Part shown: positions 1 to 9,400 of the stretch, one piece after another
Numbering within the stretch: position 1 is the first letter of the stretch
Layout of the letters: each line of letters begins with the position of its first letter
Source of the DNA: PALSA-1355 sp035496575
GTDB lineage: Bacteria; Planctomycetota; Planctomycetia; Pirellulales; PALSA-1355
Assembly: GCA_035496575.1 (NCBI GenBank)
Contig: DATJEN010000305.1
Coordinates: 1-22,756 of the forward strand
Direction: 5' to 3'
DNA: 22,756 bases
Notes under the pieces: model-generated
Database searches by the model: none
What the model was told of the DNA's origin: nothing
Seen by the model: the letters and a program-made list of their open reading frames with translations, nothing else
Made by a program: the position numbers and the translations under genes

Positions 1-1242
1 ATCGCCGATGAAGTTTCCCACCTGGTAAAGGCCCGCCGCGTCCCAGGCTTCGGCGATGAGCTTCGTGCCGGCCAGCACCGGATCGGAATCGATATCCCAT
101 AACACGGGCGGATTCGGCAACACCTGGCCAGTGCAATCGCGGGACAGGATCGAAGCCAGGTCGAAGCGAAATCCATCGACGTGCATCTCCTCGACCCAGT
201 AGCGCAGGCAATCCACGATCATTCGCCGAACCACGGGGTGATTGCCGTTGAGGGTGTTCCCGCAGCCGCTGTAGTTGGCATACTTCTCCCCGCCGTCCTC
301 AAGAATGTAGTACGTCGGATTGTCGATGCCACGGAAACTGAGCGTTGTCCCAAGCTGGTCCCCTTCGGCCGTGTGATTAAACACGACATCCAAAATGACC
401 TCGATGCCGCCGCGATGCAGGGCCTTGACCATGTCGCGAAACTCATCCAGCGGTCCAAGCGGCGTCTGTCGAGAGCTGTATTCTCGATGCGGCGCGAAAA
501 ACGCGATGGGCGAGTAGCCCCAATAATTCGCTAGCCCAGGCGGACAATCCTGTGCGTCGAACTGGAACACCGGCAACAGTTCCACGGCGGTGATGCCGAG
601 CTGCTGGAGATAGGGTACCTTTTCAATCAGCCCGGCATACGTGCCGCGTCGCCGGGCATCGATGAGCGAACTGGGATGTCGGGTGAACCCGCGCACGTGC
701 ATCTCATAGATGATCGTGCGCGCCGAAGGGTGCCGCAGCGGCGCATCGCCGTCCCAATCGTAGGCATGCAAATCGACGACCACGTTCTTCATCGCGGTGG
801 CGGCATTGTCGCCCGGCTCGCGCGCGGCTTGGCGGTTATAATTCTTGGGGACCACCACCGCCCGGCCGTACGGATCGAGCACCACTTTCTCAGCGTCGAA
901 GCGCAGCCCCCGCTCGGGCTGCGAGGATCCATAAACTCGATAAGCGTAGAGTTGCCCGGCCGCGACATCCGGTACCAAAGTATGCCAGTAGTGATACGTT
1001 CGATTCGAGATAGGATCGATGCGAATGACTCGAGACGGCCGAGCGTCGTCGTCTCGGTCAAACAAGAGCAGCTCGACGGCCGAGGCTGTCCGCGAATATA
1101 GACTGAAGTTGGCGCCGCCCCCCAAGATCGTCGCGCCGAGCGGCGCACTGCGGCCAACAGCACACGAAGCAATGTCGCAGGGATCTCGCGCTGTTCGTGG
1201 GCCCAAATCCGAGGTCGGTCGGCGGTGCTGTCTGGTGGCCAT
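1..1242 (-). CDS. glgX: Glycogen debranching enzyme GlgX, N-terminal 414 residues (truncated by window edge)
   Basis: This is the start of an isoamylase-type GH13 debranching enzyme, which hydrolyses alpha-1,6 branch linkages of glycogen or limit dextrins in the cytoplasm. Reading the minus strand from ATG at 1242 gives an N-terminal carbohydrate-binding-like part (PLGATILGGGANFSLYS near residue 34) and then the catalytic barrel. GH13 motifs are visible: DVVFNH at 285-290, GFRFDLAS with the nucleophile Asp at about 361, and LIAEAWD with the acid/base Glu at about 398. The fourth GH13 region and the C-terminal domain lie beyond position 1. The start lies 5 bp after the stop of the upstream histidine phosphatase gene, so the two are probably co-transcribed. 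No strong ribosome binding site precedes it, which fits translational coupling. The first 33 residues look poorly conserved, so the true start could be a little downstream. The family call is secure; the exact substrate (glycogen versus maltodextrin) is inferred. Confidence 0.93.
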   Translation of the reverse strand, partial: MATRQHRRPTSDLGPRTARDPCDIASCAVGRSAPLGATILGGGANFSLYSRTASAVELLLFDRDDDARPSRVIRIDPISNRTYHYWHTLVPDVAAGQLYAYRVYGSSQPERGLRFDAEKVVLDPYGRAVVVPKNYNRQAAREPGDNAATAMKNVVVDLHAYDWDGDAPLRHPSARTIIYEMHVRGFTRHPSSLIDARRRGTYAGLIEKVPYLQQLGITAVELLPVFQFDAQDCPPGLANYWGYSPIAFFAPHREYSSRQTPLGPLDEFRDMVKALHRGGIEVILDVVFNHTAEGDQLGTTLSFRGIDNPTYYILEDGGEKYANYSGCGNTLNGNHPVVRRMIVDCLRYWVEEMHVDGFRFDLASILSRDCTGQVLPNPPVLWDIDSDPVLAGTKLIAEAWDAAGLYQVGNFIGD

Positions 1243-1247
1243 CTTTG

Positions 1248-1844
1248 CTACTTGGGTCGCTCGATATGGTTCCACAGGGCCACGATCGGTTCAGCTTTCG
1301 TGTCATGTTCAAAGGCAAGCACTCCGACGCTCGCCGGCCGACAAAAGAAACATCTTCCGGCCTGCGGCGGCAATCCCAGCCAGCGAGCCGCGATCATGCG
1401 AATGATGTGGCCGCTGGAAAAGGCGAGCACGTCGCCTTCAAATTCCATGGCCCGGGCGATGAAGCGATCGGCGCGCAGCGCAACCTGCAGTGGCGTTTCG
1501 CCCTCCGGGCAGCCGTCACGAAACAATTCCCAGCCCGGCCGTTCGTCTTGAACTTCCGCGGATCGTTTCCCCTCAAAGCGCCCGTAGTCCCACTCCACCA
1601 GGTCGGGATCGATGTGCGCCACTTCACCGAAGCCAGCCAGAGAGCAGGTTCGGCCGGCGCGTTGCAAGGGGCTCGTAAAGACCTGCGCGAAGTGCAATTC
1701 CGAAAGCCGGTGCCCGATCTGGCGGGCGTGTTCTTCGCCGGCTTCATTCAGCGGCAGGTCCGTTCGGCCTGTCTTGCGGCGAGCATCGGTCCAGGCCGTG
1801 TCGCCATGTCGCGTCAGGAACAGCCGTGGCAAGTGAAAGGACAT
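1248..1844 (-). CDS. Histidine phosphatase (phosphoglycerate mutase-like) family protein
   Basis: A 198-residue cytoplasmic protein of the histidine phosphatase superfamily. The catalytic RHG motif is at 12-14 (His13 is the phospho-acceptor), with a second Arg at 62 in SPLQRAGRT, an acidic proton donor at Glu84 in LVEWDYG, and the second catalytic His at 146 in SSGHIIRM. All core residues are present and the length is typical of the small bacterial branch (GpmB/CobC-like phosphatases). It lies between xfp and glgX on the same strand, 62 bp after xfp and 5 bp before glgX, so a role on a sugar phosphate is plausible; this is inferred from context, and the substrate cannot be read from sequence. 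AAGGAG directly abuts the ATG at 1844 with no spacer, and an in-frame TGA lies just upstream. Translation could therefore start at the TTG codon 5 (1832), which would still keep the RHG motif. Confidence 0.88.
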   Translation of the reverse strand: MSFHLPRLFLTRHGDTAWTDARRKTGRTDLPLNEAGEEHARQIGHRLSELHFAQVFTSPLQRAGRTCSLAGFGEVAHIDPDLVEWDYGRFEGKRSAEVQDERPGWELFRDGCPEGETPLQVALRADRFIARAMEFEGDVLAFSSGHIIRMIAARWLGLPPQAGRCFFCRPASVGVLAFEHDTKAEPIVALWNHIERPK

Positions 1845-1906
1845 CTCCTTCGCCGATCTGCGTCAAGTCACCCGCCTTGATTCAAGTAGGAATCGCTCGC
1901 GCGCTC

Positions 1907-4372
1907 CTAGACGTTATCCCCTTCCGTCGACGTGCCGCGCGACTTGGCTGCGCCCTTGCCGCCCCATTTCCATGCGCTGATGGCCGGCATGTCGTCGCCG
2001 CACTTCTCGATGTACTCTTTGTGATCGATCAGTTTTTCGTGGATCGCCTGTTTGAAATAGGCAGCCCGCGAGCCGAGTTGCGGTAGTCGGTCGATCACGT
2101 CTTCAACCAGGTGAAAGCGATCGAGATCATTCATGACCACCATGTCGAAGGGCGTCGTCGTGGTGCCCTCTTCCTTGAATCCGCGCACATGAAAGTTTTT
2201 GTGATTCGCCCTGCGGTAGGTTAGCCGGTGAATCAGCCAAGGATAACCGTGGAAGGCGAAGATGACCGGCTTGTCCTTCGTGAACAGAGCATTGAAATCC
2301 CCATCCGAAAGCCCGTGCGGATGTTCGGAGGCCGGTTGCAGCTTCATCAGATCGACGACATTGATGACCCGCACTTTAAGCTCGGGCAGATGTTGCCTGA
2401 TCAACTCCACCGCGGCCAAGGTTTCCAGCGTGGGCACGTCGCCGCAACACGCCATGACGACGTCCGGCTCCGCGCCTTTGTCGTTGGAGGCAAATTCCCA
2501 AATGCTCAGGCCTGCAGTGCAGTGTTTGATGGCCTGATCCATGGTGAGCCACTGCGGAGCGGGTTGCTTGCCGGCCACGACAACGTTGACGTAGTTGCGG
2601 CTCCGTAAGCAGTGATCGGTCACCGACAGAAGACAATTGGCATCCGGCGGCAAATAAACGCGCACCACTTCCGCCTTCTTGTTGACAACATGGTCGATGA
2701 AGCCCGGATCCTGATGGCTGAGCCCGTTGTGATCCTGTCGCCACACGTGCGAGCTGAGGAAGTAATTGAGCGACGCGACCGGACGCCGCCACGGAATGTG
2801 GTTGCTGGTCTTGAGCCACTTGGCGTGCTGATTGAACATCGAGTCGATGATGTGGATGAACGCCTCGTAGCAAGAAAAGAACCCGTGCCGGCCCGTGAGC
2901 AAATAACCTTCCAGCCAGCCTTGGCATTGGTGCTCGCTCAATACCTCCATCACGCGGCCGTCCGGGCTGAGCTTGTCGTCTTCGGGATAAATCTCCGCCA
3001 TGTAGCAGCGCGTGGTCACGTCCAAAACGTCCTGCCAGCGGTTCGAGTTGTTCTCGTCGGGACTGAACAGGCGAAAGTTCTTGCTCGCCAGGTTTTGCTT
3101 CATCACGTCGCGCAAAAACTTGCCCATCACGCGCGCTGATTCGGCAGTAGTCGCGCCGGGACTGGGCACGTCAACCGCATAGTCGCGGAAGTCGGGCATC
3201 TTCAAGTCGCGCAGCAGCAGCCCGCCATTGGCGTGAGGATTATCGCTCATCCGCCGCTGGCCCGTTGGCGCCAGTTCGGCCAATTCCGCTTTCAGACGGC
3301 CATCGGAGTCGAACAACTCCTCGGGCCGGTAGCTTTTCATCCACTTTTCCAGAATGCGGATGTGCTCCGGCTTGTCCATGTCGCCCATCGGCACCTGGTG
3401 ACTGCGCCAATAGTCTTCGCACTTCTTGCCGTCGATCTCAGCCGGACAGGTCCAGCCCTTGGGCGTGCGGAAAACGATCATCGGCCAGGCGGGCCGTTTG
3501 ACTCGACTGCCAGCGCGCCGCGCTTCGCTCCAGATCTGCTTGATTTCGGCCGTCGCGGTGTCGAGCACGCTTGCCAATTGCTGATGGACCGCCTCGGGAT
3601 CGTTGCCCTCGACGAAATACGGTTTGTAGCCCATCCCTTCGAAGAACTTCTGCAGCTCATCGTGAGGGATGCGCGCCAGGAAGCACGGGTTGGCAATCTT
3701 GTATCCGTTCAAATGCAAAATCGGCAGCACGCATCCATCGCGGGCCGGGTTCAGAAACTTGTTGCCGTGCCAGCCCGTGGCTAGTGGCCCCGTTTCCGCC
3801 TCGCCGTCGCCAACGACGCAGGCGACAATCAGATCCGGGTTGTCGAATGCCGCGCCGTAGGCGTGGCTGAGCGCGTAGCCGAGCTCTCCGCCTTCGTGGA
3901 TGCTGCCCGGCGTTTCCGGCGCCACGTGGCTGGGGATGCCGCCGGGAAAGCTGAATTGCTTGAACAGCCGCTGCATGCCTTGCGCATCTTGGCTGATATT
4001 CGGATACCGTTCGCTGTACGTCCCTTCGAGATAAGCGTGCGCGACCAGCGACGGTCCGCCGTGACCGGGGCCGATGATATAAATCACGTTCAGATCATCG
4101 CGCTTGATGACCCGATTCAGATGCACGCACAACATGTTCAAGCCGGGCGAGGTGCCCCAATGCCCCAGCAGCCGCGGCTTGATGTGCTCGCGCTTCAGCG
4201 TTTCTTTCAAGAGCGGATTGTCGAGCAGGTAGATCTGCCCCACCGACAAGTAATTCGAAGCGCGCCAATAGGCATCCATCTTTTGCAACTCGTTGGCGGA
4301 AAGCGGTCCCGCCGCGGCGGTCTTTTTGGCCGGTGCCGGTCTTCGTTTGGTCTCGAGGCTCGTGGCTGTCAT
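1907..4372 (-). CDS. xfp: Xylulose-5-phosphate/fructose-6-phosphate phosphoketolase
   Basis: An 821-residue thiamine-diphosphate enzyme that cleaves xylulose 5-phosphate and/or fructose 6-phosphate with phosphate, giving acetyl phosphate plus glyceraldehyde 3-phosphate or erythrose 4-phosphate in the cytoplasm. Family signatures are GHWGTSPGLN (70-79), GPGHGGPS (101-108), the SIHEGGELGYALSHAYG stretch (157-173) and the ThDP-binding motif beginning GDGEAETGP at 188, followed by HGNKFLNP. The length matches full-size phosphoketolases (about 790-820). ATG at 4372 is supported by AAAGGA at 4380-4385, 7 bp upstream. It is the first gene of a leftward cluster with the histidine phosphatase and glgX, and it diverges from malQ. 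No acetate kinase or phosphotransacetylase is in view, so the fate of acetyl phosphate cannot be told here. Dual versus single substrate use cannot be decided from sequence. Confidence 0.96.
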   Translation of the reverse strand: MTATSLETKRRPAPAKKTAAAGPLSANELQKMDAYWRASNYLSVGQIYLLDNPLLKETLKREHIKPRLLGHWGTSPGLNMLCVHLNRVIKRDDLNVIYIIGPGHGGPSLVAHAYLEGTYSERYPNISQDAQGMQRLFKQFSFPGGIPSHVAPETPGSIHEGGELGYALSHAYGAAFDNPDLIVACVVGDGEAETGPLATGWHGNKFLNPARDGCVLPILHLNGYKIANPCFLARIPHDELQKFFEGMGYKPYFVEGNDPEAVHQQLASVLDTATAEIKQIWSEARRAGSRVKRPAWPMIVFRTPKGWTCPAEIDGKKCEDYWRSHQVPMGDMDKPEHIRILEKWMKSYRPEELFDSDGRLKAELAELAPTGQRRMSDNPHANGGLLLRDLKMPDFRDYAVDVPSPGATTAESARVMGKFLRDVMKQNLASKNFRLFSPDENNSNRWQDVLDVTTRCYMAEIYPEDDKLSPDGRVMEVLSEHQCQGWLEGYLLTGRHGFFSCYEAFIHIIDSMFNQHAKWLKTSNHIPWRRPVASLNYFLSSHVWRQDHNGLSHQDPGFIDHVVNKKAEVVRVYLPPDANCLLSVTDHCLRSRNYVNVVVAGKQPAPQWLTMDQAIKHCTAGLSIWEFASNDKGAEPDVVMACCGDVPTLETLAAVELIRQHLPELKVRVINVVDLMKLQPASEHPHGLSDGDFNALFTKDKPVIFAFHGYPWLIHRLTYRRANHKNFHVRGFKEEGTTTTPFDMVVMNDLDRFHLVEDVIDRLPQLGSRAAYFKQAIHEKLIDHKEYIEKCGDDMPAISAWKWGGKGAAKSRGTSTEGDNV

Positions 4373-4745
4373 GATCCATTCCTTTGTACAACTAGGCGGT
4401 TGCTCCAGTCAGATCGATGGCTGAGCATCCGCTATGAACGTAAAACCATTTGTTCCGGCGTGATCGTTGACGGGCATTGCGCCACTCGGCTGTGACGAAG
4501 TGCGCGAACGGGATCGAGCGTGCAGCGGGCACTGCTCAGAGCATGAAAACGGCTCCTTTGCGGCGAAAGGACGTTTTGAAGAGAACGTAATTCTACCGCC
4601 GAAGGTCCCCTCAACAAAACTTTACGTTGGAAATTCTTGGATTGCGGCCGGCCCCCTGTCAGGTGTACGCGCCCTGTGTCAGCGAACATATGATTAGTTT
4701 TTGATTAGCGGTAGCGTGACAGCCTTTTCGAGAAAGTCGATTGGA
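4373..4745. promoter_or_regulatory. Divergent xfp/malQ intergenic region with three AACGTAA sites
   Basis: A 373-bp non-coding stretch between divergent start codons must hold both promoters. The heptamer AACGTAA occurs at 4437-4443 and 4584-4590 on the plus strand and at 4622-4628 on the minus strand (as TTACGTT). This is more than a random 373-bp stretch should give, so the copies may be binding sites for one regulator. Near malQ there is also a direct repeat TGATTAG at 4691-4697 and 4702-4708 (11-bp period), and CCCTGTCAG / CCCTGTGTCAG at 4654-4662 and 4672-4682. I see no convincing -35/-10 pair. The short open frames on both strands here have no recognisable features and no ribosome binding site. 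Confidence 0.4.
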
Positions 4746-6287
4746 ATGAAGCCGACCGGGCCCGGATTTGTCGCCCCTTTTCCACCGGGATACAGCGCTT
4801 CGGGCGTCTTGCTGCACGTCACTTCATTGCCCTCCAGGTATGGCATTGGCGATGTCGGGCCCGCGGCGTTCGCGTGGATCGACCGACTCGCAGCCGCCGG
4901 ACAGGCCTGGTGGCAATTGCTGCCAGTAGGACCGACCGGCTTCGGTCATTCGCCGTACCAAGCCCTGTCGTCGTTTGCGGCGAACCCACTGGTCATCAGT
5001 CCGGACCGACTGATTGAAGACGGTCTACTCGAAGCTAGCGACTGCGCCGGCACCACGTTTCCAGCCGAGCAGGTCGACTTCGAACAGGTCATCCCATTCA
5101 AGGCGAAGATCCTAACGCGCGCTTATGAGAATTTCCGCGCGGGGGCCAGGCCAGACTTACAGGATGCGTTTCGCCAATTTTGCCATGACAAGGCGGAGCT
5201 CCAAGCCGCGCCGGCTCTCTTCATGGCGCTGCGCGCGAAATACCCGGGAGCGCACTTTTCCCAGTGGCCCCATGAGCTCGCCCGGCGCGAACCGGCGGCC
5301 ATCGCGCGGGCGAAGCGGGACCTGGCCGACGCGATCGACGAATTCCTGTTTGGTCAGTTCACCCTGTTTCGGCACTGGACGACTCTTAAACAATATGCAA
5401 ATGAGCGCGGCGTGCGGCTGCTCGGCGATCTCCCGATCTTTGTCTCTCCCGATTCTTCCGACGTGTGGGCCAACCCACGGTGGTTTCTCCTCGACGAGCA
5501 GTCGAGACCGACGGTTGTCGCCGGCGTCCCACCGGACTACTTCAGTGCGGATGGCCAACTATGGGGAAATCCGATCTATGACTGGGACGCGCTCAAACAA
5601 ACCGGCTATCAGTGGTGGATTGACCGATTGCGGGCGCGGCTAGATCTCCTCGACGCGATTCGCATCGATCATTTTCGCGCCTTCGAGGCGGCCTGGCACA
5701 TCCCGGCTGCGGCTCCGACGGCCGCTTCCGGCCATTGGGTTGCGGGACCGGGCGCCGATTTCTTCGACAAGCTTCGAGTGGCTCTGGGCGGATTGCCGCT
5801 CTTGGCTGAAGACCTGGGGGTCATCACGCCGGCCGTCACGGCGCTACGCGACCAATTTCAATTGCCCGGCATGCGCGTGCTTCAGTTCGCGTTCAACGGA
5901 GACCCAAACAACCCGCATCTGCCGCATCACTGCGTTCATAACGGCGTGGTCTATACCGGCACGCACGACAACGACACAACGCTCGGCTGGTACCAGTCGG
6001 CCGCGGAACATGAACGCCAGAATTTGTGGAATTATCTGCAGAGGTCGCCCGGCGAACCACGAGAGGCCGTGTGGGAAATGATCCGCCTGGCTCTCTCCTG
6101 TGAAGCGGCGCTGGCCATCGTGCCGCTGCAGGACGTCCTCGGATTGGGTTCGTCCGCGCGCATGAACATTCCCGGACGCGCGGATGGGCAATGGCGTTGG
6201 CGCTGTACGGCAGAAGCCCTTAGCGATCCCGCGTGGCAGCGGCTACACGAGCTGACTCAAACCGCCCGTCGCACACCGGGCCCTTGA
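4746..6287 (+). CDS. malQ: 4-alpha-glucanotransferase (amylomaltase, GH77)
   Basis: A cytoplasmic disproportionating enzyme that transfers alpha-1,4-glucan segments between maltodextrins and releases glucose. From ATG 4746 the product is 513 residues, a normal size for the short bacterial type. The N-terminal signature SGVLLHVTSLPSRYGIGD is followed by GHSPYQALSSFAANP. The three GH77 catalytic residues are in place: nucleophile Asp308 in IRIDHFRAF, acid/base Glu355 in LAEDLGV, and transition-state stabiliser Asp408 in GTHDNDTT. The frame is open back to a TTG at 4701, but that codon has no ribosome binding site. ATG 4746 is preceded by GAGAAAG at a suitable distance, and the conserved domain starts only some 15 residues later. 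It is divergent from xfp, and its activity complements GlgX: debranching releases linear oligosaccharides that MalQ recycles. Confidence 0.94.
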   Translation: MKPTGPGFVAPFPPGYSASGVLLHVTSLPSRYGIGDVGPAAFAWIDRLAAAGQAWWQLLPVGPTGFGHSPYQALSSFAANPLVISPDRLIEDGLLEASDCAGTTFPAEQVDFEQVIPFKAKILTRAYENFRAGARPDLQDAFRQFCHDKAELQAAPALFMALRAKYPGAHFSQWPHELARREPAAIARAKRDLADAIDEFLFGQFTLFRHWTTLKQYANERGVRLLGDLPIFVSPDSSDVWANPRWFLLDEQSRPTVVAGVPPDYFSADGQLWGNPIYDWDALKQTGYQWWIDRLRARLDLLDAIRIDHFRAFEAAWHIPAAAPTAASGHWVAGPGADFFDKLRVALGGLPLLAEDLGVITPAVTALRDQFQLPGMRVLQFAFNGDPNNPHLPHHCVHNGVVYTGTHDNDTTLGWYQSAAEHERQNLWNYLQRSPGEPREAVWEMIRLALSCEAALAIVPLQDVLGLGSSARMNIPGRADGQWRWRCTAEALSDPAWQRLHELTQTARRTPGP

Positions 6288-6295
6288 GGGCCTTT
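6279..6295 (+). terminator. Possible short intrinsic terminator overlapping the malQ stop
   Basis: GGCCC (6279-6283) and GGGCC (6288-6292) form a perfect 5-bp stem around a TTGA loop that contains the malQ stop codon, followed by TTT. The stem is short and the T-run is only three bases, so termination may be weak. It fits the separation of malQ from the efflux genes downstream. Confidence 0.35.
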
Positions 6296-6366
6296 ACCAT
6301 GGGTCATCGGACGCGCGCGCTGCACTGGCGTGATACGTCGCTCTCGGGGAATTGCAAGATTCTGCG

Positions 6367-6372
6367 TATAAT
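6367..6372 (+). promoter_or_regulatory. Candidate -10 element (TATAAT) ahead of the RND fusion gene
   Basis: An exact TATAAT sits 39 bp upstream of the proposed GTG start at 6412. There is no good -35 hexamer at 17-18 bp; a TG dinucleotide at 6363-6364 lies one base too far for a classical extended -10. If used, transcription would start near 6379, which would exclude the in-frame TTG at 6352 as the translation start. Confidence 0.35.
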
Positions 6373-6411
6373 CTGGGGGTTCGCTTCCAAATCGCACCGA
6401 GCAGCACATCC

Positions 6412-9400
6412 GTGAACCTCATCGCCATTGCCCTCCGCCGGCCCATCTCGGTGTTGGTCGCCATCGTAGCCATCGTGATCGGCTGCGCTTGGGCGGTCAT
6501 GCGCATGGATGTCGACGTATTTCCCGCGCTAGACCTGCCGGTCATCTACGTGGCCCAGCCCTATGGCGGCATGGACCCCGCGCAGATGGAAGGGCTGCTC
6601 ACGAACTACTACGAGTACCACTTTCTGTACATCAGCGGCATCCATCACGTTGAAAGCAAAAACATCCAAGGCGTGGCCTTGATGAAGCTGTTCTTCCATC
6701 CCGGGACCAATATGGCCCAAGCGATGGCCGAGACAATCAATTACGTGAACCGCTCACGCGCCTTCATGCCGCCGACAACAGTTTCGCCATTTGTGATGCG
6801 ATTTGATACGGGGAGCGTCCCGGTCGGCTACCTGGTGCTTTCCAGCGAGACGCGGACACTGGCTGAAATTCAAGATTTAGCCCTGTTTCGCGTGCGGCCG
6901 ATGTTCGCCACGCTGCCCGGCGTTTCCGCGCCGCCCCCGTTTGGAGGAAATCAGCGCACGATCGTAATCAACGTCAATCCCGAACGACTGCGAGCGTATC
7001 ACATCTCGCCCGAAGAAGTGATTGCCGTCGTTTCAAGCGGCAACACGATCAGTCCTTCGGGCAACATAAACATTGGCGATAAGTATCCAATCGTGCCACT
7101 GAACTCGATCGTAGGGAACATCGACGAGCTCGGTAAAATCGCCCTGAAGACCGGCGGCGGTCCGGTCATTTATCTACGCGACCTGGCAACGATCCAAGAC
7201 GGTTCGGATATTCCTTGCGGGTATGCGCTGATCAACGGCCGGCGGGCCATCTATCTGCTGGCGACGAAGCGCGCGGATGCTTCCACGTTGAACGTTGTCA
7301 ATGAAGTAAAACGGGCACTTCCGAAGATGCAGGCAGTACTTCCCGACGACATTCATGTTGCGTTCGAGTTCGATCAATCGCCCTACGTCACGCGCTCTAT
7401 TCGCTCTCTGGCCACCGAAGGCGTGCTGGGCGCGGCGCTGACGGGTCTGATGGTTTTATTGTTCTTGCGCGATTGGCGAAGTGTGCTCGTGGTTGTTTTG
7501 AATATCCCATTGGCGTTGATGGCGGCTGTCATCGGCTTGTGGCTTTCTGGCAACACGATCAATCTGATGACGCTGGGGGGGCTGGCCCTGGCGGTCGGCA
7601 TCTTGGTAGATGAAGCCACGGTGGAGGTGGAGAACATCCACACGCAATTCTTGCATACGCCCGACATCGCCCGGGCGGTCCGATTGGGGAACGCACAAAC
7701 AGCCATTCCGCGGTTGCTCGCCATGCTTTGTATCTTGGCCGTTTTCTTGCCGTCGCTTTTTATGGAGGGTGCGGCCCGCGCACTGTTCGTACCGATGTCG
7801 CTAGCCGTCGGCTTTTCGATGCTGGCCTCGTATATCCTCTCAAGCACATTCGTACCCGTATTTTCTACATTGCTCTTGCGACATGCGCACGCACAGGAAT
7901 CTAAATTCATTGGTCGCCTGCGAGATGGTTTCCGACGTGCGTTGTCAAAATTGGTCCAAGGACGATGGGTTCTCGTGCCGCTTTATTTGGCCGGGTGCAT
8001 CGCCATTGTCGCTTTGGTTGGATTGCGGCTTGGAACTGAGATCTTTCCGCTTGTTGACGCCGGAGAATTTCGGCTGCGGCTGCGCGCGCCCGATGGTACT
8101 CGATTTGAAAAAACGGAACAGTTAACGCTGCAAGTGCTCAAAGTAATTCAAGATAAAGTCGGACCGGAGAACATTGAGATCACCCTGGCCTATGTGGGCA
8201 CGATTCCCTCCACGTATCCGATCAATACGGTCTACCAATGGATGCGAGGTCCCGAGGAAGCGATGGTGCGGGTTGCCTTGAAGCCCGGTAGCGGCTTGCA
8301 AATTGAGATGCTCAAGGAGGACTTGCGCAAAGATTTGGCTGCGAGAATGCCGGAGCTTCGGCTTTCTTTCGAGCCCGCTGACATCATCAATGAGGTCATG
8401 AGCTTCGGCTCGAATACACCCATTGATGTCGCAGTTAGCGGACCAAACATGGCCGAAAATCGCGCCCATGCGGAGAAAATCCGCCAGGAGATGCTGCAAA
8501 TCAAATCGCTGCGTGATTTGCAGTTTGGCCAGTCGCTCGACTACCCGACGGTCAATGTGCAAATGGATCGCCAAAAAGCAGCGATCAGCGGCATGGTGCC
8601 GACCGAAGTCGCGCGCTCCTTGGTGGCCGCTACCTCCTCTTCGCGGTTTGTCGTGCCAAACTTCTGGCCAGACGCCAAGACCGGAATTGGATATCAGGTG
8701 CAGGTGCAAATTCCACAAGCCGAGACCAAAAGCAAACACGATCTAGAAATGATCCCGCTCGGCCAGCAAAACGGCAAGGAGCTGTTGCTGCAAGATGTGG
8801 CAGACCTGACCGAAGGTACCATGCCTGGCCAGTTCGATCGATACAATATGCGGCGACAGATCAGCCTATCGGCCAATATTTACGGCGAGGATCTGGGACG
8901 GGTGAGCAGCGAGCTTTCGCGAGCGATCAAAAATGCTGGCGAGTTGCCGAAGGGGGCGAATCTCGATATCCGGGGCCAGATTCCTCCAATGAACCAGATG
9001 TTTCAGGGACTAGCGGCTGGCTTGGCTTTGGCCGTGGTCGCGATTTTCCTGTTGCTATCAGCTAACTTTCAATCAATCCGTTTAGCGTTGGTAACCGTAT
9101 CGACAGCTCCTGCGGTCGTGGCTGGCGTTTGCTTGGCATTGTTTATCACTGGCTCAACTTTGAATATTCAGTCGTTTATTGGGGCGATCATGGCCATCGG
9201 CGTGGCAATGGCAAACGGAATTCTGCTGGTGACTTTTGCCGAACACAGCCGGCGCGAAGGGGCCACCTCAATTGATGCCGCGCTAGAAGGAGCGTCAACC
9301 CGCGTTCGACCAATTCTAATGACCAGCATGGCAATGATTGCGGGTATGATGCCTCTTGCCTTGGCCTGGGAAGAAGGAAGCGAGCAAAGCGCTCCCCTGG

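Noticed and set aside
4432..4697. Short open frames on both strands in the xfp-malQ intergenic region
   Set aside because: No ribosome binding sites, no recognisable sequence features, and location within a probable divergent promoter.
6352..6411. TTG at 6352 as the start of the RND fusion gene
   Set aside because: It lies upstream of a candidate TATAAT element, has no binding site, and adds 20 residues not expected in this permease family.
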